NCBI GenBank assembly: GCA_015490315.1
Contig: WFYB01000047.1
Span: forward strand, 1-15,090
DNA length: 15,090 bases
From: Sulfurovum sp.
Lineage (GTDB): Bacteria; Campylobacterota; Campylobacteria; Campylobacterales; Sulfurovaceae
Direction of reading: 5' to 3'
The first letter of the stretch is position 1. The number at the start of each line of letters is the position of its first letter. A program made the position numbers and the translations under genes. The notes beneath the pieces are model-generated. The model ran no database searches. It was not told the origin of the DNA and saw nothing but the letters and a program-made list of their open reading frames with translations. This document shows positions 1 through 7,786 of this stretch, piece by piece.

Positions 1-1788
1 GTTGACAGCATAGTGCAGCCGTTTGTCAAATGCCTCGATCACCACACTTTTAGGCGCGATATCAACCGTGAAAGGCACTCTGGTGTAGCAGCTCCCCTCC
101 TTCCCGTAAAAGAAGCAGATATTGCTTTTGAGCCTGCCCTCAAGATGGTAGTGTTTCATATCTTTCGTGATAACGTTGAGCTCTCCATCCTGACAATCGA
201 TAGGGATCGCTCTGAAGTAGGGTTTGAGTTTTCCAAGGTTTCTTGCACTGATCAGGACCCCCTCTTTTGTCTGTCGGATCTTGGTATAGAGTGTCGGTAT
301 ATCGATCTCTATGCCTTTTGAAAAATGCAGTGTAAGGGGAACACTTTTGTTGCGCAGTGCCACATATTTGGTTTTCTCCCCGATCTTGAGCGCCTCGATC
401 TGGGCAGTGAGTTTTGCACGTTTTTTGGGAAGATCGATCTCCCCTTTGACGATAGCATCGATCCAGGGCATCTTGAGGTGTGTTTTGTGCAGATAGATCT
501 TCTCTTTGCTGTACTTCAAGCTGCCGCCCAAAACCGGCAACACGATCTTCCCTATTTTGGCACCCCCTTTTGTCAACGCTGCTTCTGACTTGAGCGGATA
601 TCGTTTGGTATTGTCATATTCCACCCATCCTTTCTTGATCGGCAGTGTAATATTGCCGTAGCTTGCCAACCCTTTCTTGAGATCGACACGGACAGCAACC
701 TTCACCTTACGTTTTTCATCTTTCTTTCTTCGCTTCAGCGGCACATCGATCCTTAGCTTTACATCGGCATACTTCCCTGTGTAGCGTATAGGCAGGTTGA
801 TGTTGTATGACTTAAAAATCTTCTGTACCTCTTTATCGACAGCTGCTTTGAGCTTGAGATCGAGTTTGAGCTGTGCTTTGCGTGCTGCAAGACCAGGTAT
901 GGATATCTTGCTGCCGCTTAGATCGATCTTCTTGTATCTTGGTGCATCCAGATCAAACAAGAGTGCACCATCATGATAATGCACATAGAGCCGCTTGGCG
1001 GTAATGGGATCAAGTCGCTTTTGAAAATAGATCTTTACATCCTCTACAAGTGCCTCGCCCCGAAGTGAATCGATATCGAGTTTGAATTTCCCATCTCCAT
1101 CAAGCTTCCCCTGACCCGAAAGCGTATAGAGGGTGTAGCGTCTGCCTCTGATACGATCGACGATCCAGCTCTTGACTGTCGGATGCATCTTGGTAAAGAG
1201 ATCGATAACAGGTCTGAGATCATTGAACGGCGCTGTTGCGATATCAAAACTGACCTGCTTGTCCTCCTTTTTCGCAGTGAAATTACCGTCTATACCGAAA
1301 GCTTCAAAAGTACCTTCTGTTTTCAAGCTGTGCCTATCAAGGTCATAGTGCAGGTCACCTACGATATTGATACCCTGTTTTTTGAGGTAAAGCATGGAGA
1401 CATCAGCACTGAGCACCCTGCCTTGGCGCACGATGTTCCCTGCGATTTCATAGTCATCGGTAGTGATATAGAGGATATTGTCTGCATAGATGATATCGAT
1501 ATGGTTATTGTTGAAGTCCACCTCTTTGAGTTCGATATAGTCAAAAAAGGTCAAGAGGTATTTGATCCTGTCAAAGGTCTTGTCGACATTTTGGAAGCTG
1601 GGGGAGGCTTTGGCTTTGGGTATGACGACATGATCTGCTTTGAGGGTGAGCTTTTTATCCAGTTTGATGTATAATTTCTCCACCTGGTAGCCGCCGACAG
1701 AGAGTTTGTCAACAACGATACCCGACTTAAGCCAAAAGAAAAGAGCCACAGCTATGACGATCAACACCAACAGTGTATTGCGTATCAT
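1..1788 (-). CDS. DUF3971/AsmA-like (YhdP-type) envelope protein, C-terminus outside window
   Basis: The minus strand is open from an ATG at 1786-1788 to base 1, giving 596 codons with no stop, so the gene runs off the left edge. The protein starts MIRNTLLVLIVIAVALFFWL, a single N-terminal membrane anchor (about residues 4-18). A long beta-rich, lysine-rich region follows with repeated short strands, as in AsmA/YhdP/TamB-like proteins that span the periplasm and carry lipids. A stretch near residues 185-225 (LRPVIDLFTKMHPTVKSWIV) fits the DUF3971 part of YhdP-like proteins. An in-frame ATG at 1824 would add 12 residues (MIKSSIIHSIHE); neither start has a strong Shine-Dalgarno sequence. The 5' end overlaps divergent mltG. 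Family assignment rests on overall texture and neighbourhood, so it is good but not certain; the C-terminal AsmA-like domain cannot be checked here. Confidence 0.75.
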   Translation of the reverse strand, partial: MIRNTLLVLIVIAVALFFWLKSGIVVDKLSVGGYQVEKLYIKLDKKLTLKADHVVIPKAKASPSFQNVDKTFDRIKYLLTFFDYIELKEVDFNNNHIDIIYADNILYITTDDYEIAGNIVRQGRVLSADVSMLYLKKQGINIVGDLHYDLDRHSLKTEGTFEAFGIDGNFTAKKEDKQVSFDIATAPFNDLRPVIDLFTKMHPTVKSWIVDRIRGRRYTLYTLSGQGKLDGDGKFKLDIDSLRGEALVEDVKIYFQKRLDPITAKRLYVHYHDGALLFDLDAPRYKKIDLSGSKISIPGLAARKAQLKLDLKLKAAVDKEVQKIFKSYNINLPIRYTGKYADVKLRIDVPLKRRKKDEKRKVKVAVRVDLKKGLASYGNITLPIKKGWVEYDNTKRYPLKSEAALTKGGAKIGKIVLPVLGGSLKYSKEKIYLHKTHLKMPWIDAIVKGEIDLPKKRAKLTAQIEALKIGEKTKYVALRNKSVPLTLHFSKGIEIDIPTLYTKIRQTKEGVLISARNLGKLKPYFRAIPIDCQDGELNVITKDMKHYHLEGRLKSNICFFYGKEGSCYTRVPFTVDIAPKSVVIEAFDKRLHYAVN

Positions 1789-2725
1789 TTCATGGATTGA
1801 GTGGATAATACTGCTTTTTATCATAGCCCTGCTTTTCTATATTTCCATCCCGGTAAAGACCCAAAAGAAGATCGCTGTTCCCAAGGGGAGTACCAGTGAA
1901 AGTATTATATCACAGCTGGCTTTGGAGGGCTATGATGTCGGTGCGCCGGATCGGTGGCTGCTTGCACATTTTGGCAAGATCAAAAGCGGAGAGATACGTT
2001 TCAAAGAAGAGACACTTGCGCGGATCGATTTCCTGCACAGGCTCACACAGGCGAAACCGCCGCTCTACAAGATCACTCTGATCCCCGGTGAAACGACAGA
2101 GATATTTCTCTCCCAGGTCGCACAAAAGCTCGACCTCAACCAGAGCAGACTGCTTGATGCCTATAAAAGGTATGCCAGATACCCCGAAGCCGCTATCGCA
2201 GCCGATACGTACCTTGCACCCAAGAAGATGAATGAAGCCAAACTGGTCAAATTTATGCTCAAAAGCTCTGAGCATCACTATGCGAAACTCTCCAAACACT
2301 ATTTCGGAGACTACAACCAAACCCGGTGGTTGCGCATCCTCACGATCGCTTCGATCATTCAGAAGGAGGCTGCCAACACCCGGGAGATGCCCCTCATCTC
2401 TTCCGTGATCCAAAACCGCCTCAAAAAGAAGATGCGACTCCAGATGGACGGGACACTCAACTACGGCAAATACTCCCATACCAAAGTCACCCCGCAACGT
2501 ATCAGGGAGGACAACAGCACCTTCAATACCTACAAACACAGAGGCTTACCGAACTCTCCTATCGGCGCGGTCAGCACAGCAGCGATCAAGGCAGCCATAG
2601 AGCCCGCCAAAACAGAATATCTCTACTTTATGCGCAATAGAAAAACCGGCAAACACGACTTCAGCAAAACCTTCAAGCACCACCGCAGCAATATCAAAAA
2701 GGTCAAAAAGCAACTCAAAAAATAA
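1754..2725 (+). CDS. mltG: Endolytic murein transglycosylase MltG (YceG-like)
   Basis: MltG is an inner-membrane lytic transglycosylase that cuts nascent glycan strands and so sets peptidoglycan chain length. From the ATG at 1754 the protein has 323 residues: a short cytoplasmic start, one membrane helix (WIILLFIIALLFYISIPV), a LysM-like region (IAVPKGSTSESIISQL), then the YceG catalytic domain. The signature block ASIIQKEAANTREMPLISSV carries the expected catalytic Glu (in QKEA), followed by VIQNRLKKKMRLQMDGTLNYG and the conserved end RGLPNSPIGAVSTAAI. The reading frame also extends to a TTG at 1706, but ATG 1754 has an AAGAG sequence 8 bases upstream and places the helix near the N-terminus as usual. 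The length fits the family (about 330-340). Its stop overlaps the convergent kinase gene by 11 bases and its start overlaps the divergent gene on the left. Confidence 0.93.
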   Translation: MTINTNSVLRIISWIEWIILLFIIALLFYISIPVKTQKKIAVPKGSTSESIISQLALEGYDVGAPDRWLLAHFGKIKSGEIRFKEETLARIDFLHRLTQAKPPLYKITLIPGETTEIFLSQVAQKLDLNQSRLLDAYKRYARYPEAAIAADTYLAPKKMNEAKLVKFMLKSSEHHYAKLSKHYFGDYNQTRWLRILTIASIIQKEAANTREMPLISSVIQNRLKKKMRLQMDGTLNYGKYSHTKVTPQRIREDNSTFNTYKHRGLPNSPIGAVSTAAIKAAIEPAKTEYLYFMRNRKTGKHDFSKTFKHHRSNIKKVKKQLKK

Positions 2726-4343
2726 GCTGTAAAATATTCAGCAGGATCGAAATCCCCAGAACGATACGGCAGGCTGTAAGCGGATTGCGTTCGACAAAGG
2801 AAGCACTGCTTTGAAAGTGCGGCTGCACTTTCTCCGGGTTGCTCAGCTCGTAGAGCATCTGTGAATAGTGGCTGTAGCGCTTGGCAGGATCGACCTCGAT
2901 AGCACGCATGATCACACTCTCCAGCCAGGATGGTATTTTGGGATTGAGTTTGCTCGGACGTTTGGGGTTTTTGTCAAAGCTCGGATTTTGAAAAGGTTCG
3001 ATCTCACCGTAGGGAAACTTCCCTGTCAACGCTTCATAGAGTGTCACACCGATCGCATAGACCTCTGTCTGCTCTGTGATAGGAGCCTGCTTGAAACGCT
3101 CTGGTGCAAGATAGCTGGGTGTACCCGCCTTGCTGAGATCCGAGTAGGCTTCGGTGATGCTTCCAAAATCGACCATCTTAAAAGCCGTTTTGCCTTTGCG
3201 GTCGGTGACCATGATATTTTCGGGTTTGATATCCCCATGCACAAGATCCTGTTTGATCAGATATTGGGACATCTTGAGAAGAAATGTACCCAGTTCAATA
3301 CCCAGATCTACACTGAGCGGCTTCTTGGCGATATACTCTTTAAGAGGTATACCCTCGACATAAGTCATGATATAGTATCGGTGGGTACGGTTTTTGGGTA
3401 CTGCCACTTTGGGGAAGAAACCTGCCTTGAGGCGTTTTGCCATCCAAACCTCTTTGACAAAGAGGTCAAGCATCGCAGGATCATCCGTCACTTCATAGGG
3501 GGCGAACTTGATCACATACTGCTGTCCTCTTTTTTCGCAGAGCCAGGTACGTTCATTCTGTATCAGAGGCTTGATCAACCTGTAGCCGTCAATCTCTTCA
3601 CCTTTTTTGTAGTGCTCCTGCACGGTCAAGTCACTCTGCTTGTACCTGAGTCTGGGATCAAGCTCTTTGATCTCCAAAAGTACTGCTGTGGTATCATCAG
3701 GCAGATTATCGTCATGCTTTTTGCTTGCTTTCTTGACCAGGAAAGAGGCATTCATCGTCATGCCCTCACGCAGCTCATCCTCACTCAGTTCGTTATAGAG
3801 TCCGTCACTGCAAAGCAGGATGCGATCCTTTGCCTGCAGGTTGTTTTCGAAATAGTAGGGTTCTACACTCTCCTCCAGCCCGATCGCAGAGGCGAGTACA
3901 TGCTCCATCCCCTCCTCTTCCATAGCATGATCACTCGAGAGCTGTGCAAGCTGTCCCTCTCTGAGCAGATAGATACGGCTGTCTCCAACATTGGCACCGT
4001 AGAGTCTGTCTCCCTCTATCACCACCAGAGCCAGTGTAGTGACAAGCTCTTGGCGCTCATACTCATTCATCGACTCCATGTAGAGCACATGGTTGATATT
4101 TTGGATGAAGTGTTTGATCGATTTCTCCATAGACCAGGATTTGGGTCTGTTCTTCAGTGAATTGATCAGAAAATGGCTGGTGCGTTTAGCAGCTTCGGCA
4201 CCAGCTGCTGCAGAGCCCACACCATCGCATACTACTGCAACCGTGATCTCGTCCATCACCTTCACTTCAAAAAAGTCATCCCCCTTGAGCTGTGTACCCT
4301 TGGCAAGTGTCAAGCCCGATGTTTCGATATTTTGTTTGGACAT
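2715..4343 (-). CDS. Bifunctional PP2C-type protein phosphatase / Ser-Thr protein kinase, C-terminal membrane anchor
   Basis: A 542-residue two-domain signalling protein. Residues 1-228 are a PP2C (PPM) phosphatase with the metal-binding motifs VVCDGVGS (D40-G41), GDSRIYLL (D121), LLCSDGLYNEL (D180-G181) and DDTTAV (D216-D217). Residues 250-500 are a protein kinase: VIK (K279), candidate helix-C E298, catalytic loop VHGDIKPENIMV (D371, K373, N376), VDFGS (D392) and GTPSYLAPER. The glycine-rich loop is not recognisable and the usual HRD is HGD. A hydrophobic helix at about 523-542 should tail-anchor the protein with both domains in the cytoplasm. The gene lies 50 bp downstream of narK on the same strand, with a strong purine-rich RBS (AGAGGAAGAG) and its own extended -10. 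The same type of fusion sits in nas clusters of gammaproteobacteria (for example PA1782 of P. aeruginosa, between nasA and nirB), so control of nitrate assimilation is the likely role; substrates are unknown. Confidence 0.93.
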   Translation of the reverse strand: MSKQNIETSGLTLAKGTQLKGDDFFEVKVMDEITVAVVCDGVGSAAAGAEAAKRTSHFLINSLKNRPKSWSMEKSIKHFIQNINHVLYMESMNEYERQELVTTLALVVIEGDRLYGANVGDSRIYLLREGQLAQLSSDHAMEEEGMEHVLASAIGLEESVEPYYFENNLQAKDRILLCSDGLYNELSEDELREGMTMNASFLVKKASKKHDDNLPDDTTAVLLEIKELDPRLRYKQSDLTVQEHYKKGEEIDGYRLIKPLIQNERTWLCEKRGQQYVIKFAPYEVTDDPAMLDLFVKEVWMAKRLKAGFFPKVAVPKNRTHRYYIMTYVEGIPLKEYIAKKPLSVDLGIELGTFLLKMSQYLIKQDLVHGDIKPENIMVTDRKGKTAFKMVDFGSITEAYSDLSKAGTPSYLAPERFKQAPITEQTEVYAIGVTLYEALTGKFPYGEIEPFQNPSFDKNPKRPSKLNPKIPSWLESVIMRAIEVDPAKRYSHYSQMLYELSNPEKVQPHFQSSASFVERNPLTACRIVLGISILLNILQLIF

Positions 4344-4369
4344 GTTCTCTTCCTCTCTATATTGAGACG

Positions 4370-4375
4370 ATTATA
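4370..4375 (-). promoter_or_regulatory. Extended -10 promoter for the phosphatase-kinase gene
   Basis: On the minus strand the narK-kinase spacer reads TGCTATAATCG, a consensus TATAAT preceded by the extended TGn. It is about 27 bases before the kinase ATG, leaving a leader of roughly 20 bases with the RBS. The kinase could thus be made independently of narK as well as by read-through. Confidence 0.55.
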
Positions 4376-4393
4376 GCATCTTGATATTGTGAT

Positions 4394-5674
4394 CTATATC
4401 ATCCCTCCTGCATTGGCACCCCAGGTCGTTCTCCAGCGTGTTTTTACCAATGATATTGCTCCGATAGCAAGTAGCACGAGTGCTGCAAAGATGAAGAAGC
4501 CGATGCTGTAACTGTCGAACGTCTCCTTTGCCCAGCCAAGTGTCTTAACAAGGAACGTACCGCCGATCCCGCCGGCTGCTCCGATAAGCCCCGTCATGAT
4601 ACCAATATCTTTCCCAAAACGCTGTGGCACGAGCTGAAAAACAGCTCCGTTTGCCATACCCAGACTCGCCATCACCAGGAAAAGCACCGCGATTGCTGCA
4701 AAGAAAGGCAGATGCACCGCTCCCATCAGGGTGACCAATGCTGCAACGATACCAAAAAAGATATAGAGCGCTTTGATCCCGCCCATCTTGTCAGCCACGC
4801 CGCCGCCGACAGGACGCAGTACCGCACCGGCGAAGATCGTCAACGCACCGAAATATCCGGCAATGACCTTGACATTGGGCTCATTGAACAGATCCATCCC
4901 AAATGCCGCCATATCTGCCTGATAGGTGTTCATCAGATAGACCTTCATATAGTTGGCAAATCCGACAAATCCCCCGAAACTGACGGCATAGAAGAGCATA
5001 AACCACCAGCTGTCTCTGTCCTTGAGCAGCTTCCAGTAGTCACCCAGCTTCTTCGGACGCGGCTTATAGACACTTTCGGGCGCATCTTTAGCAAGAAAGA
5101 TATAAGCGATCAGGACGATCACCGAGAGGATACCTCCGACCAAAAATACCGCTTCCCAGCCCCACTTTTCAGCGATCTTAGGTGCGAAAAGGAAGTCGAT
5201 CACCACACCGATGTTCCCGGCACCGGCAATTCCCAGTACGATCCCCTGAAGTTTTGGCGGATACCACTGCCCTGCCTGCGGCAGTGCCACCGCGAAGGAT
5301 GCTCCCGCAAATCCCAAGCCAAGCGCTACGAGCAGCAATTCGTTATAGGTGATGCTCGCTCCTCTGCTGTAGGCATAAAAGAGTGCTGAGATGACGATCA
5401 GCTGTGCCGCGATCGCTGTCTTCTTCGGACCGATCTTGTCTACAAAAAATCCCAATACGATACGCAAAAGCGCGCCGGCAAGGATAGGAATAGAGAGCAG
5501 TGTCGCGATCTGGCTCTGCGTCAAATGCTCTCCATGCTGCGCCATCGACTCGGCAATCTCTGTCGCCAGAGGTCCGAGCATTGTCCAGACCATAAAACTA
5601 AAATCGAAGTAAAGAAATGCGGCAAAGAGTGTCTTGGCATCTCCCTGACCTTTAAGTGCTTTAAAATTTGCCAT
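4394..5674 (-). CDS. narK: NarK/NasA-type nitrate/nitrite transporter (MFS, NNP family)
   Basis: A 426-residue major facilitator with about 12 hydrophobic helices. Family hallmarks are present: the nitrate-binding arginines expected from E. coli NarK (R89/R305) match R71 in ALLRIVLGFFVDKIGPK and R287 in GAVLRPVGGGVADKMGG. The two NNP signature glycine motifs are GIAGAGNIGVVIDF (148-161) and TGLIGAAGGIGGTFLV (361-376). It probably brings nitrate, or exchanges nitrate and nitrite, across the inner membrane for the reductases encoded divergently at 5866-11994. The ATG at 5672-5674 is preceded by AGGAGT (5683-5688), an ideal RBS. It is the first gene of a minus-strand unit with the phosphatase-kinase 50 bp downstream. 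The NNP family call is firm; whether nitrate or nitrite is the main substrate cannot be told from sequence. Confidence 0.95.
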   Translation of the reverse strand: MANFKALKGQGDAKTLFAAFLYFDFSFMVWTMLGPLATEIAESMAQHGEHLTQSQIATLLSIPILAGALLRIVLGFFVDKIGPKKTAIAAQLIVISALFYAYSRGASITYNELLLVALGLGFAGASFAVALPQAGQWYPPKLQGIVLGIAGAGNIGVVIDFLFAPKIAEKWGWEAVFLVGGILSVIVLIAYIFLAKDAPESVYKPRPKKLGDYWKLLKDRDSWWFMLFYAVSFGGFVGFANYMKVYLMNTYQADMAAFGMDLFNEPNVKVIAGYFGALTIFAGAVLRPVGGGVADKMGGIKALYIFFGIVAALVTLMGAVHLPFFAAIAVLFLVMASLGMANGAVFQLVPQRFGKDIGIMTGLIGAAGGIGGTFLVKTLGWAKETFDSYSIGFFIFAALVLLAIGAISLVKTRWRTTWGANAGGMI

Positions 5675-5704
5675 GTTTTATGACTCCTATAAAAAATATA
5701 AGCG

Positions 5705-5710
5705 CATTAT
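5705..5710 (-). promoter_or_regulatory. -10 box for narK
   Basis: The minus strand reads TATTATAATGCG about 30 bases upstream of the narK ATG, a perfect TATAAT with a leader of about 24 bases that contains the AGGAGT RBS. No convincing -35 is seen, as is usual for sigma-70 promoters of Campylobacterota. Confidence 0.55.
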
Positions 5711-5761
5711 AATATAGATATCCGTGGATTATAATCTCTATAGTGATTATTTTTTAATCAA
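5705..5761. promoter_or_regulatory. Promoter block shared with the regulator promoter at 13899-13969
   Basis: Three words occur here in the same order and orientation as upstream of the gene at 13994: ATTATAATA (5705-5713), TATAATCTCTATAGT (5730-5744; 14 of 15 bases match 13931-13945) and TTATTTTTTAATCAA (5747-5761; identical to 13955-13969). The middle word contains a plus-strand TATAAT (5730-5735) that could be a second, distal start for the nitrite reductase transcript. A perfect 10-bp palindrome, GATTATAATC, lies at 5727-5736. Confidence 0.5.
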
Positions 5762-5830
5762 TTATATTGCCTAATTATTAATCAATCAATTTTCTGAGAA
5801 AAAGAAAAAAAATACTATAATCACGGTAAT
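5722..5830. promoter_or_regulatory. Candidate operator repeats, GTGATTAT-type
   Basis: In this divergent region CCGTGGATTATAAT (5722-5735) and GTGATTAT (5743-5750) face an inverted copy, ACTATAATCACGGTAAT (5814-5830), whose reverse complement reads ATTACCGTGATTATAGT. The inverted copy covers the proximal nirA -10 box. Repeats flanking divergent promoters fit a transcription-factor site, but no known consensus is matched. Confidence 0.35.
5816..5821 (+). promoter_or_regulatory. nirA: Proximal -10 box for the nitrite reductase transcript
   Basis: TATAAT in the context TACTATAATCACGG, 44 bases before the ATG at 5866. The predicted leader of about 38 bases carries a small hairpin, CCTAT-AGCA-ATAGG (5836-5849), and the AGGAA RBS (5856-5860). 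Confidence 0.5.
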
Positions 5831-5865
5831 ACTATCCTATAGCAATAGGTACGACAGGAACAAGC

Positions 5866-7785
5866 ATGACACGATTGGAAAAAGCGTTAGAAGCCAGAAG
5901 CAAAAAAGTCAATAAAGTAGAGACGACCAAGGCGCTCAAATCGCCGATGGATGTCTATGAACGGCTCGAAGAGATCGCCAAGGGCGGCTATGAAAACCTC
6001 TCTGCCGAAGATGCCTCCTACTTTCTCAAATGTTTCGGTCTCTTCGACAAGGGTGAAGACTTCATGCTACGGGTACGTATACCCGGCGGACAGCTGAGCT
6101 TCGAGCAGGCGACACGTATCGGTGAAGTGGCACAAGAGTACGGCAATGACTATATCGACCTGACCACCCGTATGCAGGTAGAGCTGCGCTATATCAAAAT
6201 CGAAGATATCGCTACAGTACTGGGAGCCCTTAGGGAGGTAGGTATCTCTACGTTCCAGACAGGGGTAGACAACCCGCGCAATATAGTCACCGATCCTCTT
6301 GACGGGATCGCCTATGACAATATCCTCGAGAGTATGCCGCTGGTTGAAAAACTTCAGGAGGTATTTCTCGAAAAGCCTGAATGGATCTCGACACTGCCGC
6401 GTAAGTTCAATACGGGGGTGCTTGGCTCACTCTCCAACTCATGCAATATCTTCGGGCACGACTGCAACTTCGTACTGGCACAAAAGGATGGCAGATTTGG
6501 CTACAACGTCTATCTTGGTGCGCGTGTAGGCGTACAGGCACAGGATGCCGACCTCTTCGTTACTACTGATGAGGCTCCTATCTTCTACCGTGCACTGCTT
6601 GAGGTCTTCAAACGCTACGGCTACAGAGACAACCGAAACAAAAACCGTCTGGTCTTTTTGCTCAATGATGTAGGTATCGAACACTTTGTAGAAGCTGTCA
6701 AGAAAGAGGCAGGGAGAGATTTCGCTTCAGGCGGGATCACCATGGTACAGTCTCAATACATCGCACTGGGTGCCAACAAAGTCCTGCTAAAAAACGGTAC
6801 GTTTGCCTATAAAGTGATCGTCCCTTCGGGAATCTTCAGCGGTACGGATATGATCGAAGCGGCACAGACAGCACAGACGTTCGGCAGTGGCGATATCCGT
6901 CTAAGCTATGACCAGAATTTCCACATCATCAATGTGTCTCAAGAAAAGATCGAGGCATTTGAACAAAGCACGATCATTGCCAAATATGCCCAGTACAACA
7001 ATCTCTACTTCAAAGATATGATCGCCTGTGCGGGTACCCAAACCTGCAGCTTCGGGGTCATCCCCAACAAACCCGATGCGATCGAGATGGCACACTTTCT
7101 CAACAAGTCAGTCCCGATCGCCAATGCAACAGTACGTATGAACTGGTCGGCATGTCCCAAAGGGTGCGGTGTACACGGGATTGCCGATATCGGCTTTGAG
7201 GGGTGCCGTGCCAAAGATGATGAGGGCAACAAAGTAGACGGCGTACACCTCTTCATCGGCGGCAAGATCACGCGTGAAGCCAAAGAGGCGCATATTTTGC
7301 ACAAAGCACTGCCGATCACAGAAGCGAAGCATCATGTCAAATACCTGCTCAAAACCTATGCGACGCATAAAAATAAAAACGAAACCTATGAAGCCTTCGA
7401 CGACAGATATCTCAGCCGCAACTACTCGTTTCAGGCACTCTCGTTTTTCACCAAAATCAACTATATTCTAAACGAGAAGCTTGATCTGGGTGTCATGCTC
7501 GAACTCGACAAGGAGCCCAAAAGCGGCAGGCGTGAAGAGTATGAGATCTTTACCTTTGGTCTCAAACTCTACAAGCTTCTCACAGGTGAAAAGCGCTTTG
7601 AGGCAGTTGACGGACTCTCACCCGTACTGGTCAAACCGCGTACTATCAAACGGGATACTGTCAGCAAACTTAATCCGAAGGTACCACCAAAACTCTCGGA
7701 GATCATCTACCAAATGACCCACGAGAAAAAGAGTGAACGCTCTGCGGTCTTTTCTGAGATCCTTGTAGCGTTGAAAGAGGTGTAA
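5866..7785 (+). CDS. nirA: Siroheme [4Fe-4S] nitrite reductase (nitrite/sulfite reductase family) with a C-terminal kinase C-lobe-like extension
   Basis: Reduces nitrite to ammonium (six electrons) in the cytoplasm. Residues 1-520 form the usual two-fold ferredoxin-like plus siroheme/4Fe-4S arrangement. The cluster and siroheme cysteines are C388 and C394 (CAGTQTC) and C430 and C434 (CPKGC). The siroheme-anion Arg motif is in TTRMQVELRY near 100-109. NirA proteins usually end after about 510-520 residues; this one has 639. Residues about 555-639 resemble the end of a protein-kinase C-lobe. EIFTFGLKLYKLLTG (560-574) matches EVYAIGVTLYEALTG of the neighbouring kinase, and residues 600-636 align without a gap to kinase residues 464-500, including SKLNPK and the late-lobe Arg (R625 = R489). 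No ATP-binding or catalytic kinase motif is present. The ATG at 5866 has AGGAA 5 bases upstream. The next gene starts one base after the stop. Sulfite reduction is possible, but the nitrate genes on both sides favour nitrite. Confidence 0.92.
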   Translation: MTRLEKALEARSKKVNKVETTKALKSPMDVYERLEEIAKGGYENLSAEDASYFLKCFGLFDKGEDFMLRVRIPGGQLSFEQATRIGEVAQEYGNDYIDLTTRMQVELRYIKIEDIATVLGALREVGISTFQTGVDNPRNIVTDPLDGIAYDNILESMPLVEKLQEVFLEKPEWISTLPRKFNTGVLGSLSNSCNIFGHDCNFVLAQKDGRFGYNVYLGARVGVQAQDADLFVTTDEAPIFYRALLEVFKRYGYRDNRNKNRLVFLLNDVGIEHFVEAVKKEAGRDFASGGITMVQSQYIALGANKVLLKNGTFAYKVIVPSGIFSGTDMIEAAQTAQTFGSGDIRLSYDQNFHIINVSQEKIEAFEQSTIIAKYAQYNNLYFKDMIACAGTQTCSFGVIPNKPDAIEMAHFLNKSVPIANATVRMNWSACPKGCGVHGIADIGFEGCRAKDDEGNKVDGVHLFIGGKITREAKEAHILHKALPITEAKHHVKYLLKTYATHKNKNETYEAFDDRYLSRNYSFQALSFFTKINYILNEKLDLGVMLELDKEPKSGRREEYEIFTFGLKLYKLLTGEKRFEAVDGLSPVLVKPRTIKRDTVSKLNPKVPPKLSEIIYQMTHEKKSERSAVFSEILVALKEV

Positions 7786-7786
7786 A

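Noticed and set aside
13..588. Plus-strand open frames over the left 0.6 kb (about 102, 61 and 87 codons)
   Set aside because: The minus strand is open without interruption through this region and encodes the DUF3971-like protein; the plus-strand frames have no family features.
2868..4160. Long 430-codon plus-strand frame opposite the phosphatase-kinase gene
   Set aside because: The minus strand carries clear PP2C and kinase motifs across the same span; the opposite frame shows no recognisable domain and is a codon-bias shadow.
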